Virus record (IMG/VR): IMGVR_UViG_3300042507_007067 | Location: 1 to 58,447 of that record | Length of the DNA: 58,447 nt | Direction: 5' to 3' (one strand) | Origin: a virus | Part shown: piece by piece, positions 16,933 to 25,775 of the stretch | Position numbering within the stretch: position 1 is the first letter of the stretch | Layout of the letters: each line of letters begins with the position of its first letter | Notes under the pieces: model-generated | The model's database searches: none | Told to the model about the DNA's origin: nothing | Seen by the model: the letters and a program-made list of their open reading frames with translations, nothing else | Made by a program: the position numbers and the translations under genes

Positions 16933-18186
16933 ATGTTGGAACTCTTGAGCTTTAACGAGTATCAGAAAATTCTAAACTCCTTAGTAAATCATCATGCAGT
17001 TTTTTATCAATTTTGGAGGTTAGTAAAACCTAGATATTGTAAAACAATAGACACTGCTTGCGTTAGTTTCAATAATGATGGTAAATGCGTAGACTTTTTA
17101 ATTAATAAAGATTTTTGGGATTCGATCTCCGAAGAGAAAAAACAATTTGTTATTTGTCATGAATGCATGCATGTAATTAATTCGCACGGCAAACGCATTG
17201 CCAAAAAGTTTGATCAATATGCCGAACAAGCAAATTGCGCTATGGATATTGTGGTAAATGAATCACTGATAAAGTATTTTGGCTTTAATAAAACGTCGAT
17301 AGATCCCAAGAATGAATACGCTTGGTTTGATTCTTTTTTTAAAGATAGAAATGACATTGTAAAAAACAATAGTTTTGAATATTATTTAAATAAAATTATA
17401 GAAGAAAATATAGAAGTGCCACAGGATTCGCGGTCTTATGTAAATAAACATACTGGGCTTAATATCCCTAATAAATTTGCACAAGAAATAATAAATGCTC
17501 TTTCAGATGAGGAAGCAGAGGTTCTTAAAAACATTGCCGAACGAGCCGAAAATGGTAAAAAAGAAGATTCAAATGATAAAATCGCCGGAAGTGGTACTGG
17601 AGATTTGATTAAAACCTTGGACAAGAAACCCATGAAAAAGAAAAGCAAATGGGAATCTATTATTAAAAAGTTTGTTAAAAGTTTTGGGAAAGAAGAAACA
17701 GATGAATCTCACTGGCTAGTAAGAGATCGCAGAATGCACAACTTAAGCTCAAGCATATTTCTACCATCCGAAATAGAATGTGAAGTAAGGAAAACAAATA
17801 AAGAGAAAATTAAAACTTATTTCTTTATGGACACTAGCGGTTCTTGCGAAGGGTTGGCTCAACGTTTTTTTAATGCGGCCAAAAGCATTGACCCTAATAA
17901 ATTTGATGTAGAATATTACTGTTTTGATACTCAAGTATTTAAGGTAGATATTAAAAAAAATAAACTATTTGGCTTTGGTGGCACTAGCTTTAAATGTATA
18001 AGTGATTTTGTATATAAACAAAAGAATGCAAATCCTTATGTTTGGGTATTGACAGATGGTTGGGGAGACTATCCCCCCATACCTGATAAAGAACAAGAAA
18101 AGTGGAGTTGGTTTTTAACTAAAGATAATTGCCAAAGATACATTCCGAGAGGGTGTAAAACATATCTTTTAGAAAATTTTGAGTAG
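16933..18186 (+). CDS. DUF2201-type putative metallopeptidase plus VWA-like domain
   Basis: 417 aa. N-terminal domain with zinc motif VICHECMHVINSH (H76-E-x-x-H80) followed by NCAMDIVVN, as in DUF2201 N-terminal metallopeptidase-like domains. A charged linker (residues about 200-290) leads to a von Willebrand A-like domain: YFFMDTSGSC gives the MIDAS D300-x-S302-x-S304, GGTSFKC the MIDAS Thr, and WVLTDGWGD the TDG motif. Known bacterial DUF2201 proteins sit beside MoxR AAA+ ATPases; here the ATPase gene follows 34 nt downstream. Such pairs act as chaperone or metal-insertion machines; the target here is unknown. Confidence 0.85.
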   Translation: MLELLSFNEYQKILNSLVNHHAVFYQFWRLVKPRYCKTIDTACVSFNNDGKCVDFLINKDFWDSISEEKKQFVICHECMHVINSHGKRIAKKFDQYAEQANCAMDIVVNESLIKYFGFNKTSIDPKNEYAWFDSFFKDRNDIVKNNSFEYYLNKIIEENIEVPQDSRSYVNKHTGLNIPNKFAQEIINALSDEEAEVLKNIAERAENGKKEDSNDKIAGSGTGDLIKTLDKKPMKKKSKWESIIKKFVKSFGKEETDESHWLVRDRRMHNLSSSIFLPSEIECEVRKTNKEKIKTYFFMDTSGSCEGLAQRFFNAAKSIDPNKFDVEYYCFDTQVFKVDIKKNKLFGFGGTSFKCISDFVYKQKNANPYVWVLTDGWGDYPPIPDKEQEKWSWFLTKDNCQRYIPRGCKTYLLENFE

Positions 18187-18220
18187 ACATATCATTCAAG
18201 ATGTGATATATTGATTAGTA
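18184..18220 (+). promoter_or_regulatory. Near-leaderless promoter, MoxR ATPase gene
   Basis: TAGACA, 17-nt spacer, TATATT, 8 nt, ATG at 18221. Confidence 0.55.
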
Positions 18221-19255
18221 ATGAATCAATCATTTGAACAAATTGAGAAAAAACTTGTACAGTATTTAAAATTGGGCAAAAATGTCTTATTAGAAGGAAA
18301 GCATGGAACTGGCAAGACGAGTCTTATTCAGAAAGTTTTTCAAGAAAACTGTAAAAATTGGTTGTATTTTTCTGGATCGACTTTAGATCCTTGGGTTGAT
18401 TTTGTTGGCATACCAAAAGAAACAAAAAAGAACGGAGAGAGTGTACTTTCCTTTGTTTTGCCGGAAAAGATGACAGACGATTCTATCGAGGCTATATTTA
18501 TAGATGAGTATAACCGTAGTCACAAAAAAATCCGTAATGCAACAATGGAGTTGATTCAATTTAAAAGCATTAATGGTAGAAAGTTTCCCAATTTAAAAGT
18601 AGTTTGGGGCGCCATCAATCCAAGTGACGATGAAGATGAGAGTTACGATGTAGAAACATTAGATCCAGCACAATCTGATCGTTTTCAAGTTCATATTAAA
18701 ATACCATATATTCCAGACTTTCAATATTTTGAAAATAAATTTGGTAAAAAAATGGCAATTGCGGCAATAGAATGGTGGGACGGTCTACCAAAAGAAGCCA
18801 AGCAACTCGTGTCTCCTAGAAGGCTAGATTATGCCTTGGAGATTTACAATGAAGGTGGCGATATCTTTGACGTTCTAAAAGAACAAACAAACCCAACAAA
18901 ACTATTGGTTACATTACAGGTTGGAAGTTTAGAGGGAAAGATCAAGCAGCTTTTTGAAGAAAAAAATGGCAAGGAAACAAGAGAGTTTTTTACAAATGAA
19001 AACAACTTTCAAGGAGCATTGCCTATTATTAAAAGAAATAAAGATTACTTGAAGTTTTTCTTGCCACTAATTAATAACGAACGCTTGGCCGCAGTATTTT
19101 TTTCTGATGATAAGTCTCAAAAATATATACTAGAAAACTCGCAAATGTTTAAAGATGCCCTAGAAGAAATATCAAAACTAAAAGCGATAGACCCAGTAGT
19201 TTTATCCAAGATAAACCACTCGCTTAAAAAAATTGGCAACGTACAGTATTTTTAG
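18221..19255 (+). CDS. MoxR-family AAA+ ATPase
   Basis: 344 aa. Walker A GKHGTGKTS (Lys32), Walker B region EAIFIDEYNRSHKKIRNATM near residue 88, LKVVWGAINP (sensor 1 strand) near 128, and LDPAQSDRFQVHIKIPY near 147 (arginine-finger/DRF motif of MoxR proteins); SPRRLDYALEIY near 201 is the sensor 2 region. It would act with the DUF2201/VWA protein just upstream, the VWA part presenting a client or metal site to the ATPase ring. The C-terminal 100 residues are not recognised. Confidence 0.9.
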   Translation: MNQSFEQIEKKLVQYLKLGKNVLLEGKHGTGKTSLIQKVFQENCKNWLYFSGSTLDPWVDFVGIPKETKKNGESVLSFVLPEKMTDDSIEAIFIDEYNRSHKKIRNATMELIQFKSINGRKFPNLKVVWGAINPSDDEDESYDVETLDPAQSDRFQVHIKIPYIPDFQYFENKFGKKMAIAAIEWWDGLPKEAKQLVSPRRLDYALEIYNEGGDIFDVLKEQTNPTKLLVTLQVGSLEGKIKQLFEEKNGKETREFFTNENNFQGALPIIKRNKDYLKFFLPLINNERLAAVFFSDDKSQKYILENSQMFKDALEEISKLKAIDPVVLSKINHSLKKIGNVQYF

Positions 19256-19464
19256 AAATTTAAAATATTTCTAAAGAAAGACCAAACCGCCAAACCAGTG
19301 AGTCCATAAGAACCTATCATTGCCGCACCAACCGTAGCGCCAATGGCTACATATAATAAAGTGAATAAAAGAGCAATTATACTTAATATAAGTAATAAAT
19401 CAAAAACTGTACAAATAGCCCTGATTTTTCTCCTTTTGCTAATTGCTGTAATATTTTTTTGCAT
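19252..19464 (-). CDS. Small membrane protein, two predicted TM segments
   Basis: 70 aa, minus strand, converging on the MoxR gene with 4 nt of shared 3' ends. Basic N-terminus, then hydrophobic VFDLLLILSIIALLFTLLYV and GAAMIGSYGLTGLAVWSFF with a short turn, so two helices with the N-terminus probably cytoplasmic. Size and topology would allow a holin-like role, but nothing proves it. It is 4 nt downstream of another TM protein in the same orientation. Confidence 0.6.
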   Translation of the reverse strand: MQKNITAISKRRKIRAICTVFDLLLILSIIALLFTLLYVAIGATVGAAMIGSYGLTGLAVWSFFRNILNF

Positions 19465-19468
19465 TTTA

Positions 19469-19795
19469 TTAATTTTTTATTTGTTCAGCAAGACGCAATA
19501 AGACTGCGGCGGTTTTTTCTAAGTCTCTAATTCTGTTGTCAATAACCTGCAATTGGGCAGTTTGGGTGGCATCTATTTGGTTTTTAATCTCTAATTGCGC
19601 TAATACTAACTCAATTTTTTGAACCCTTGCATCCATGCGCTCAAATTGCGCTCTGCTGGTATAGTTCTGTTGCAAATACAAATTTGCCGCCATAAAGGCC
19701 AAAACAGAAATTTTCCATATATTATCTACTGAAAAGATACCATCTAACTTTGATTTTTTGACAAAATCATTAGCACTTGAGGGGTGGGTAGGCAT
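19469..19795 (-). CDS. Small protein: N-terminal TM segment plus coiled coil
   Basis: 108 aa, minus strand. One predicted membrane helix (about residues 27-45, WKISVLAFMAANLYLQQ) followed by a long amphipathic helix from about 48 to the end (RMDARVQKIELVLAQLEIK) that looks like a coiled coil. This layout is seen in inner-membrane spanin-like or virion-associated phage proteins; which is unclear. It pairs with the 70-aa membrane protein downstream, so a lysis-related pair is one possibility. Confidence 0.65.
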   Translation of the reverse strand: MPTHPSSANDFVKKSKLDGIFSVDNIWKISVLAFMAANLYLQQNYTSRAQFERMDARVQKIELVLAQLEIKNQIDATQTAQLQVIDNRIRDLEKTAAVLLRLAEQIKN

Positions 19796-19895
19796 ATATA
19801 TATTTACATTTAAATAAAACCAATTAACAATTTAATTGTACTTTTTATTAAAAATTACTGAATAATCCACAACATATAGAAGAATAACTATATTA

Positions 19896-19931
19896 TTGCT
19901 TTATCTTTAAATAAAGAGCATATATATAAAT
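19896..19931 (+). promoter_or_regulatory. Near-leaderless promoter, MazG-like gene
   Basis: TTGCTT, 17-nt spacer, CATATA (or TATATA two nt further), about 7 nt, ATG at 19932. Located in a 136-nt divergent gap between the minus-strand TM gene and the MazG-like gene. Confidence 0.5.
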
Positions 19932-20450
19932 ATGCACTATCAAAACAAAGTCAAGGAATTCATGAAGGTTTTTGGTCAAGATTGTCCTGATATCCCAACA
20001 ATTCCAGATATAAATACTAGAATTTTAAGAGTAAAGCTTCTTTTGGAAGAGGTATTAGAACTTGCGGAGGCAAGCGGGGTAGAGATAATTGATACATTTA
20101 ATGCGCCGCTAGACACAAGCTCTATCAAAACTAATAAAATTAAATTCAAAGAAATTGAAAATTCCGCCACATCCTTAGTTGGAGTGGCTGATGCGATTGC
20201 GGATATTTCCTACGTTAATTACGGCGCGGCAAATGCCTATGGAATAAACATAGAGCCAATCGAAGAAGAGGTTCACAGATCAAATATGACCAAGTTATTC
20301 TCCTTAGATGAAATAAGCAAGCTGGATCAGAATAATTTTAAAATCACCAAGATTAGCGACAACCAGTTTTTAGTCAAGGCGCTTGACGGCAAAGTACAAA
20401 AAAGCCCAAGTTATTCCTCAGCTAACATAGATATTCTATTAAACAAGTAA
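19932..20450 (+). CDS. MazG-like / PRA-PH-fold NTP pyrophosphohydrolase
   Basis: 172 aa, all-alpha NTP-PPase superfamily. LLLEEVLELAEAS near residue 36 gives the E-E-x-x-E metal motif and ADAIADISYVNYGAANAYGI near 87 the downstream E/D-x-x-D helix; EVHRSNMTKL is the common C-terminal landmark of the phage versions. It would hydrolyse unwanted or alarmone-type nucleotides to monophosphates. It lies 19 nt upstream of thyX, grouping nucleotide-pool genes. Confidence 0.8.
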   Translation: MHYQNKVKEFMKVFGQDCPDIPTIPDINTRILRVKLLLEEVLELAEASGVEIIDTFNAPLDTSSIKTNKIKFKEIENSATSLVGVADAIADISYVNYGAANAYGINIEPIEEEVHRSNMTKLFSLDEISKLDQNNFKITKISDNQFLVKALDGKVQKSPSYSSANIDILLNK

Positions 20451-20469
20451 CTAATATTATAAAAACTTA

Positions 20470-21114
20470 ATGAAAGTAGAACTTTTAAACCATTTTGGTG
20501 ACGATTTAATGATAGCTAACATTGCTAGGGTGTCTTATGATAAAGAAAGTGCAGAACTATCGGAAAAAGATGAGAAATTAATTAAATTTTTAGCAGAGCA
20601 CAAACATACTTCACCATTTAGACATGCACAGCTTCAATTTAGAATTCAATGCCCTATATTCGTAGAGCGACAATTGTTTACGCATCAAATAGGCTGGGCT
20701 AGAAATAGTATTTCTGGTAGATATGTGGACTTTTCTGATTCATACGATGTACCAACTAAGCTAAGATACCAATCTAAAAGCAGTAAGCAGGGTAGTGATG
20801 GAGAGTTATCCGATACAGATAATAAGTATTTTCAAGAAAAAATACAAAATATAATTAACATTTCCAAAGACCTGTACAAGGAAATGAGTGATTTTGGAAT
20901 TGCCAAGGAACTTTGCAGAGTTCATTTACCATTAGCCCTAGAGACAAAATTTATTTGGACTGGTAGTTTTCAAGCATTTATACATCTTTGCTCGTTGCGT
21001 TTAAAAAACGACACGCAAAAAGAAACCAGAGAAATAGTAACAGAAATGCTTATACTTACTAAGCTTATTAAAGGAAACCCATTTAAATACTCTATTCTAG
21101 CATTTAATTTATGA
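20470..21114 (+). CDS. thyX: Flavin-dependent thymidylate synthase ThyX
   Basis: 214 aa, converts dUMP to dTMP with FAD, NADPH and methylene-THF. SPFRHAQLQFRIQCPIFVER (residues 48-67) and THQIGWARNSISGRY (71-85) match the ThyX motif region; the RHR start is THQ here, with one extra residue before the Asn, a variation that also occurs in phage ThyX proteins. CRVHLPLALETKFIWTGS near 143 and FIHLCSLRLKNDTQKE near 163 complete the nucleotide site. Together with dCMP deaminase and dNMP kinase it completes a dTTP supply route. Confidence 0.9.
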   Translation: MKVELLNHFGDDLMIANIARVSYDKESAELSEKDEKLIKFLAEHKHTSPFRHAQLQFRIQCPIFVERQLFTHQIGWARNSISGRYVDFSDSYDVPTKLRYQSKSSKQGSDGELSDTDNKYFQEKIQNIINISKDLYKEMSDFGIAKELCRVHLPLALETKFIWTGSFQAFIHLCSLRLKNDTQKETREIVTEMLILTKLIKGNPFKYSILAFNL

Positions 21115-21126
21115 TTTATTTCACCA

Positions 21127-21672
21127 TTATTTACAGAACTGCAAGTTCCCAAGCGTAGACTTACCAAGGGTCTGTGGTCTTTTATTTAAATAGTCACTTG
21201 GGTTACTGCAAGCATTGTGTGCCACAGTACCTGTAATTCCTATACACATTTTAACTTCAACACATTTCTTACTAGACTCGAAGTCACTAGCCTCAAAAAC
21301 TTGTCGATCATTAAGCAAATCTTGAAGGCTTTTATTGTTGTCTTTAAAACCTTTTGCAAGATACCACCATTCTTCATTTAATAATTTGTATAACACGTTA
21401 GGATATTTACCTCCCGGTTGATTGCTTTCAAACAAAAGGCTGATAGCAGTTTTTTCTGTTTCAGAAAGTTGTCCTAAACGACCACTAAGCGATAGGTTTA
21501 CAGGAGAATCGAGACTAAGAGTCTCTATAGCTGTTTCTATATCCTCTACCCAAGTTACTTCAACTTTTGGCACTTCACCTTCCACTCCCCTAAAGGGAAT
21601 TGGGGTTGCTACCGATTTATAATGAAATTGAAACGAACCGCAAAGATTTAAACTGTATGTACATTGTGTCAT
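21127..21672 (-). CDS. Probable virion-associated protein, unknown
   Basis: 181 aa on the minus strand, the last gene of a minus-strand structural run. Seven Cys residues spread along the chain (ending QFCK) and several predicted strands; SLSLSGRLGQLSETEKT resembles linkers of virion proteins. No family recognised. It converges on thyX, with 12 nt between the stops. Confidence 0.6.
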   Translation of the reverse strand: MTQCTYSLNLCGSFQFHYKSVATPIPFRGVEGEVPKVEVTWVEDIETAIETLSLDSPVNLSLSGRLGQLSETEKTAISLLFESNQPGGKYPNVLYKLLNEEWWYLAKGFKDNNKSLQDLLNDRQVFEASDFESSKKCVEVKMCIGITGTVAHNACSNPSDYLNKRPQTLGKSTLGNLQFCK

Positions 21673-21689
21673 ATTTTTTATATATATTT

Positions 21690-24158
21690 TTAAGCAAAGC
21701 TCACAAATCCAGTTTCTATAGAAGTGGAAGTTAAATTTTTCAATAAGTACTTTTGACTTTCAATATCTTTAGTGGCTTTTAAAAAGGCTAGACCCATTGA
21801 AGAATCCTCGGAAGCGGCCAGCCCATATGCATAACCACTATATTCTGTTAAAAATAGATTATCTATTATAAATGATAATTCTCCAGTAATTGATGATGGT
21901 ATACCTCCAGACGCGAACCCACCAGAAGCAAAATTATTACTATATAAATAACTTATGCCAGTGTTATATACAACAAGATCCGTGTGACTATTATAATATC
22001 CACCAGTGCTTAAAATTGAAATAGAATATGGGGTTCCACTTGGAATTAAACCATTCCATACGTTACCAGAATTTACATTGCCATACTTATTTCCATATAA
22101 TCTGTAAAAACTAGTACCAGTTAAATTTATAGATTGTTTTAAATAATCATTAAATCCAGTTATTGCCAAGCCAGAACCAAAAGATATCCTCATGCCACTT
22201 GGAATGGCATTTTGCCTATTGTAACTCGTAACACCAGAATACGTGCCCTCACCATAACTTGCGCTATAAGTTTTGCCGCTAACTACGTCATGATCAGATA
22301 TAAATACTATTCTTTCGCCGCTACCAATACCAGTTTTTACGCATAGTACGCCATCTACTGCTCCAGAACAAAACCCATAATAATTATTTGGATATATATA
22401 AGCGCCAAAATCTAGTGCTCCATAGTTTTGAGAATTAATGTTATTAAATTGAGTAAGTAAATTAGAACTAAATAAGTTAAATACTTTTACCTTTCTTCGA
22501 TTGTCAATATTATCAAATATATTATTACTATATATTTGCTCTACAACGCAGGCACGATTTCCAGAAGCACTAAGTATTGCCTTAAATGATAAATTATTAT
22601 CACCAGTCACCGAACCTGAAATATCATAACCTAATTGCTGCCAATCTGGATCTTGATATTTAAAAACTATAAATGGGTTTTGATTGGTGTTTATATCTGC
22701 AGCAACAATTGACAATTCTGCGCCACCAATTGACAATAAATCTCCATTTCTATTAAGCGAGATTCCACCAAAACCGAAAGTGCCACTAACTTTTTGTCCA
22801 TAAATTGTTTTTCCTAACTGTTCCCAGTCAGATTGCAATTCATTATATTTAAATATTTTTAAAGCACCTGCAGCTGCTTTTCCAGTTTGTATTGTTATAT
22901 CTGCCCCCGGATAGCTTATAGCTATTATATCACCAGAACCATTCATAGATATCGAAGTGCCACAGTACTCATTCTTTTTACCATAGAAAGTTTCACCCAA
23001 GTCTACCCATCTAGACCCCTTGTATTCATACGCTTTAGCATAGCCATCTTGCGGCAAAGAGTCTTGCAAAGAATACATTGACGAAAGTGGAGATGACACT
23101 ATGATTCTGTCACCAATTGAATTAATAGCAGTTAAAAAAGTAGATTGAGCGTTTACTGCCCCTGTTATCACTTGACCTAATCTAACCCATTGATTGTTAC
23201 CACTAAATTCATAAACACTGGCCTCTTGAGCAATACCACTCAAAAGATTACTTGGGAAACCAGCTACAAAGCGATTACCAGACTCATTTAATGACACCGA
23301 AACTCCGCGATACTCGCTAGGAATTTGTCCAGAAATTGTTTGACCTATTTGATTCCAAGTATTTCCACTATAATTATACACTCTTACTGCACTAAAATTA
23401 TTAATTCCACTTAAATTATTATAATTAGTACCTATCACTACTCTATCACCAGCACCATTCAGTGAAACAGTATTATTAGCAATAGATATCTCAAAAGGAT
23501 TTCTTCCAGTAAAGAATTGCTGCCCAATAACTACCCCATCTATCTGCATAATATCCATCGAATATACGAAACTCCTACCTCCAACTTTATTATCAATTGC
23601 ATTACCCAAACGAGACCACTGCGCTCCACTATACTGGAAAATTTCTACTCTTTGGGTAGAATTAGGAGAATCACCACTGATGTTGCACACTGCAGCCACT
23701 CTGGATCCATCAGCATTGATTGATACACATTCAAATTCCACATCACGTATACCACTATTCAAAAAAATATCTTGATTTATTTTTTCTATAGCCTGTCTTT
23801 TTGTTACGTCCCAAGAACCATTATCATCATCCGTTGTTTTTAAGGAATTTGGTATCACAAATTTCTGATACTCACCATATTGCACTTCTGGCCCATACAC
23901 GTATTCAGAAGAGTATAGAATATTAGAGCTATCTTGATTTAAAACAGAAAAAGCATAACCAGAGCTTGTTTCTACTAGAGAAATACTGGGAGTTGCCACG
24001 CCTTCATTGTCTATTAACTTGATTGAGTTTTTATTGCTAGCAAAATTTAAATTATTATCGAAATAATTAGAATCAGAAAATAATTTAAGACCCTTTAATG
24101 CCGAAAGATATAAAGAATCTCCTAATTTTTTGTAAATTGTTTCTGTATTTAATGACAT
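21690..24158 (-). CDS. Virion fibre/adhesin with predicted seven-bladed beta-propeller
   Basis: 822 aa, minus strand. From about residue 150 to 560 there are seven copies of a 60-70 residue unit: a strand of the form S-[LIM]-N-x-x-G-[DN]-R, an F/I-x-G turn, then a [VA]-x-[VI]-[FY]-x-[YF]-S-G...W-x-[QR]-L-G strand (for example SLNGAGDRVVIGT and VRVYNYSGNTWNQIGQ). Seven such blades fit a closed propeller (FG-GAP/integrin-like). The C-terminal 250 residues are Gly/Ser/Tyr-rich and look like a virion beta domain. No membrane segment. Likely host-surface binding; ligand unknown. Confidence 0.75.
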   Translation of the reverse strand: MSLNTETIYKKLGDSLYLSALKGLKLFSDSNYFDNNLNFASNKNSIKLIDNEGVATPSISLVETSSGYAFSVLNQDSSNILYSSEYVYGPEVQYGEYQKFVIPNSLKTTDDDNGSWDVTKRQAIEKINQDIFLNSGIRDVEFECVSINADGSRVAAVCNISGDSPNSTQRVEIFQYSGAQWSRLGNAIDNKVGGRSFVYSMDIMQIDGVVIGQQFFTGRNPFEISIANNTVSLNGAGDRVVIGTNYNNLSGINNFSAVRVYNYSGNTWNQIGQTISGQIPSEYRGVSVSLNESGNRFVAGFPSNLLSGIAQEASVYEFSGNNQWVRLGQVITGAVNAQSTFLTAINSIGDRIIVSSPLSSMYSLQDSLPQDGYAKAYEYKGSRWVDLGETFYGKKNEYCGTSISMNGSGDIIAISYPGADITIQTGKAAAGALKIFKYNELQSDWEQLGKTIYGQKVSGTFGFGGISLNRNGDLLSIGGAELSIVAADINTNQNPFIVFKYQDPDWQQLGYDISGSVTGDNNLSFKAILSASGNRACVVEQIYSNNIFDNIDNRRKVKVFNLFSSNLLTQFNNINSQNYGALDFGAYIYPNNYYGFCSGAVDGVLCVKTGIGSGERIVFISDHDVVSGKTYSASYGEGTYSGVTSYNRQNAIPSGMRISFGSGLAITGFNDYLKQSINLTGTSFYRLYGNKYGNVNSGNVWNGLIPSGTPYSISILSTGGYYNSHTDLVVYNTGISYLYSNNFASGGFASGGIPSSITGELSFIIDNLFLTEYSGYAYGLAASEDSSMGLAFLKATKDIESQKYLLKNLTSTSIETGFVSFA

Positions 24159-24177
24159 ATTATTAAAATGTTAATTA

Positions 24178-25140
24178 TTACCAAGTGATAATACCAATCC
24201 CTCCAGCTTCCGATTCGTTGATGCCAGTAATTGGTTGACTAGTTTTTGGAGTGGATAACACGGAATAGAACATCTCGGCGTTGGAGTTGGCCCTGTTAAC
24301 TACTATTTCCCAAAGATTTGGATCTGGGAAGTCTTTATAAACAGAACCCTCAAAATCTGGATTTAAACTCGTGGCCCATTCTGGTGCTGTTCCAGAGAAT
24401 TGAACTGTTCCAGTAAGTGCAGGTAATCCAAGATGAGGGTACAGGTCTTCAACCCCACTAAAGAATACACTCACCACGTTTGGATAGACTACAGGCGTTG
24501 GCGTAGGTGGTGGCACTGCTATTGAAACTACTCCACTATTTAAAGGATTTAGCTCAAACTGTTCACCATATAAAGAAAATTTATGTCTTGCATCTATTTC
24601 AATTTTATTGTTTACATCCCTAACTCGTGATGAGTAAGTGTATAAATTAAAATTTCTTCCAGATCCTTTTGCCACGCCTAATAAAGCATTTACCCCAGCG
24701 CCAGTTAAAACTACCATTTCCGAGAAATAACCAGATGGCAGATCGGCATTTTGCCCAGTAGAATATTCATACCCATTATATTGAACTGACTGCCACAAGT
24801 CATTATATCCTAACTTTTTTAATTCATTTTTATCGTAAATAAAATTACCTGTTTCATTTGTAGCAACCAATTGGTTTTCAGTAGAAAGAATACCACTAAA
24901 CGCTTGCTCACTATCAAAAAATGCTTGCTTGGATGTATATCTGCTAAAACTAGGATATTTTACTATTATCGTTGGCGGTGCTTCTAATTGATTTGGGTCG
25001 TTATAAATTGATAACGATGGAACATTTTCAGCAGATGCGGAAAATACGTTACTAAAGGAAGCTGCCTCAATTTTAGAAAACCTATTTAATAAATAGGATA
25101 TTTTTGACTTTCCTGCTTGCTTGTTATTGTTGATATTCAT
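24178..25140 (-). CDS. Probable virion structural protein with proline-rich linker
   Basis: 320 aa, minus strand. N-terminal 80 residues are helical/charged; the middle is beta-rich; VAVPPPTPTPVVYPN near residue 210 is a proline-rich hinge between domains, and the C-terminal 100 residues are again beta-rich (VSVFFSGVEDLYPHLGLPAL). Tightly packed between other minus-strand structural genes, 19 nt upstream of the propeller gene. Family not recognised; a fibre or baseplate-linked protein is a reasonable guess. Confidence 0.65.
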   Translation of the reverse strand: MNINNNKQAGKSKISYLLNRFSKIEAASFSNVFSASAENVPSLSIYNDPNQLEAPPTIIVKYPSFSRYTSKQAFFDSEQAFSGILSTENQLVATNETGNFIYDKNELKKLGYNDLWQSVQYNGYEYSTGQNADLPSGYFSEMVVLTGAGVNALLGVAKGSGRNFNLYTYSSRVRDVNNKIEIDARHKFSLYGEQFELNPLNSGVVSIAVPPPTPTPVVYPNVVSVFFSGVEDLYPHLGLPALTGTVQFSGTAPEWATSLNPDFEGSVYKDFPDPNLWEIVVNRANSNAEMFYSVLSTPKTSQPITGINESEAGGIGIITW

Positions 25141-25697
25141 TATAGGTCAATTTTTACAAGCGCATAACCATCTGTACCGACGGTGCTTAAAAATTTTCCA
25201 ATTACAATAATACCATCCGTAGCAATTTTTCCATCGTTACCAGCGTATGCTGCGTCACCAACGTCTGGAAGGCCACCACCAGCACCACGGTCAGTAGTGT
25301 CAATATCATTTATTAAAACTAGTCCCTTTGTTAAAATTGGAACTGCCTGATGTGGTAGCACGGCATCCATCTCGGCTAACTTTCTTTGATTAAAAATAAG
25401 CGGCTCGCCATTTTCATCCAACTCTCTTACGTCTTTTAATAAGATTCCCATTGGTGCCGGAACTGTATTGTAAAGAGCGGTTGTCGTAACGTCTGCTACC
25501 ACATCAAACCTAGCTGACAAGGAATTAGCAACTGGAGAAATATTTGTTGCACTTTGAGAAACACCGCCATCCGTATTTTTCCAAGTGAATACAGGCGTTA
25601 CCAATGTTCCCTTATTTACCGGAGACTGTCCAGAATACGAATATAGATTTATAACATCATGTTCACTGTAGTCACGAAATGGTTTTAAATTTGGCAT
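25140..25697 (-). CDS. Probable virion protein (decoration-like composition)
   Basis: 185 aa, minus strand, first gene of this structural run. It is polar, beta-rich and lacks cysteines; it contains ATNISPVANSLSARFDVVAD, a Gly-rich loop DRGAGGGLPDVGDAAY and a compact C-terminal strand IIVIGKFLSTVGTDGYALVKI. The general look is of a small phage head-decoration or fibre-tip protein, but I recognise no family. It shares 1 nt with the 24178 gene. Confidence 0.65.
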   Translation of the reverse strand: MPNLKPFRDYSEHDVINLYSYSGQSPVNKGTLVTPVFTWKNTDGGVSQSATNISPVANSLSARFDVVADVTTTALYNTVPAPMGILLKDVRELDENGEPLIFNQRKLAEMDAVLPHQAVPILTKGLVLINDIDTTDRGAGGGLPDVGDAAYAGNDGKIATDGIIVIGKFLSTVGTDGYALVKIDL

Positions 25698-25775
25698 AAA
25701 ATCGAATAGTTATAAAGTATTTTACACTTTTTTATGGATTATTATCTAATAATGGTTAAAATATTTTAACAACAC

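Noticed and set aside
19252-19795. A definite holin-spanin lysis pair
   Set aside because: Topology fits loosely but no endolysin is nearby and no lipobox or spanin signature is visible, so only a tentative note is kept.
23517-23723. 68-aa and other plus-strand frames inside the propeller genes (also at 22887, 43844, 45185, 46463)
   Set aside because: Shadows opposite repetitive virion genes with low-complexity composition; none has a promoter or start context.
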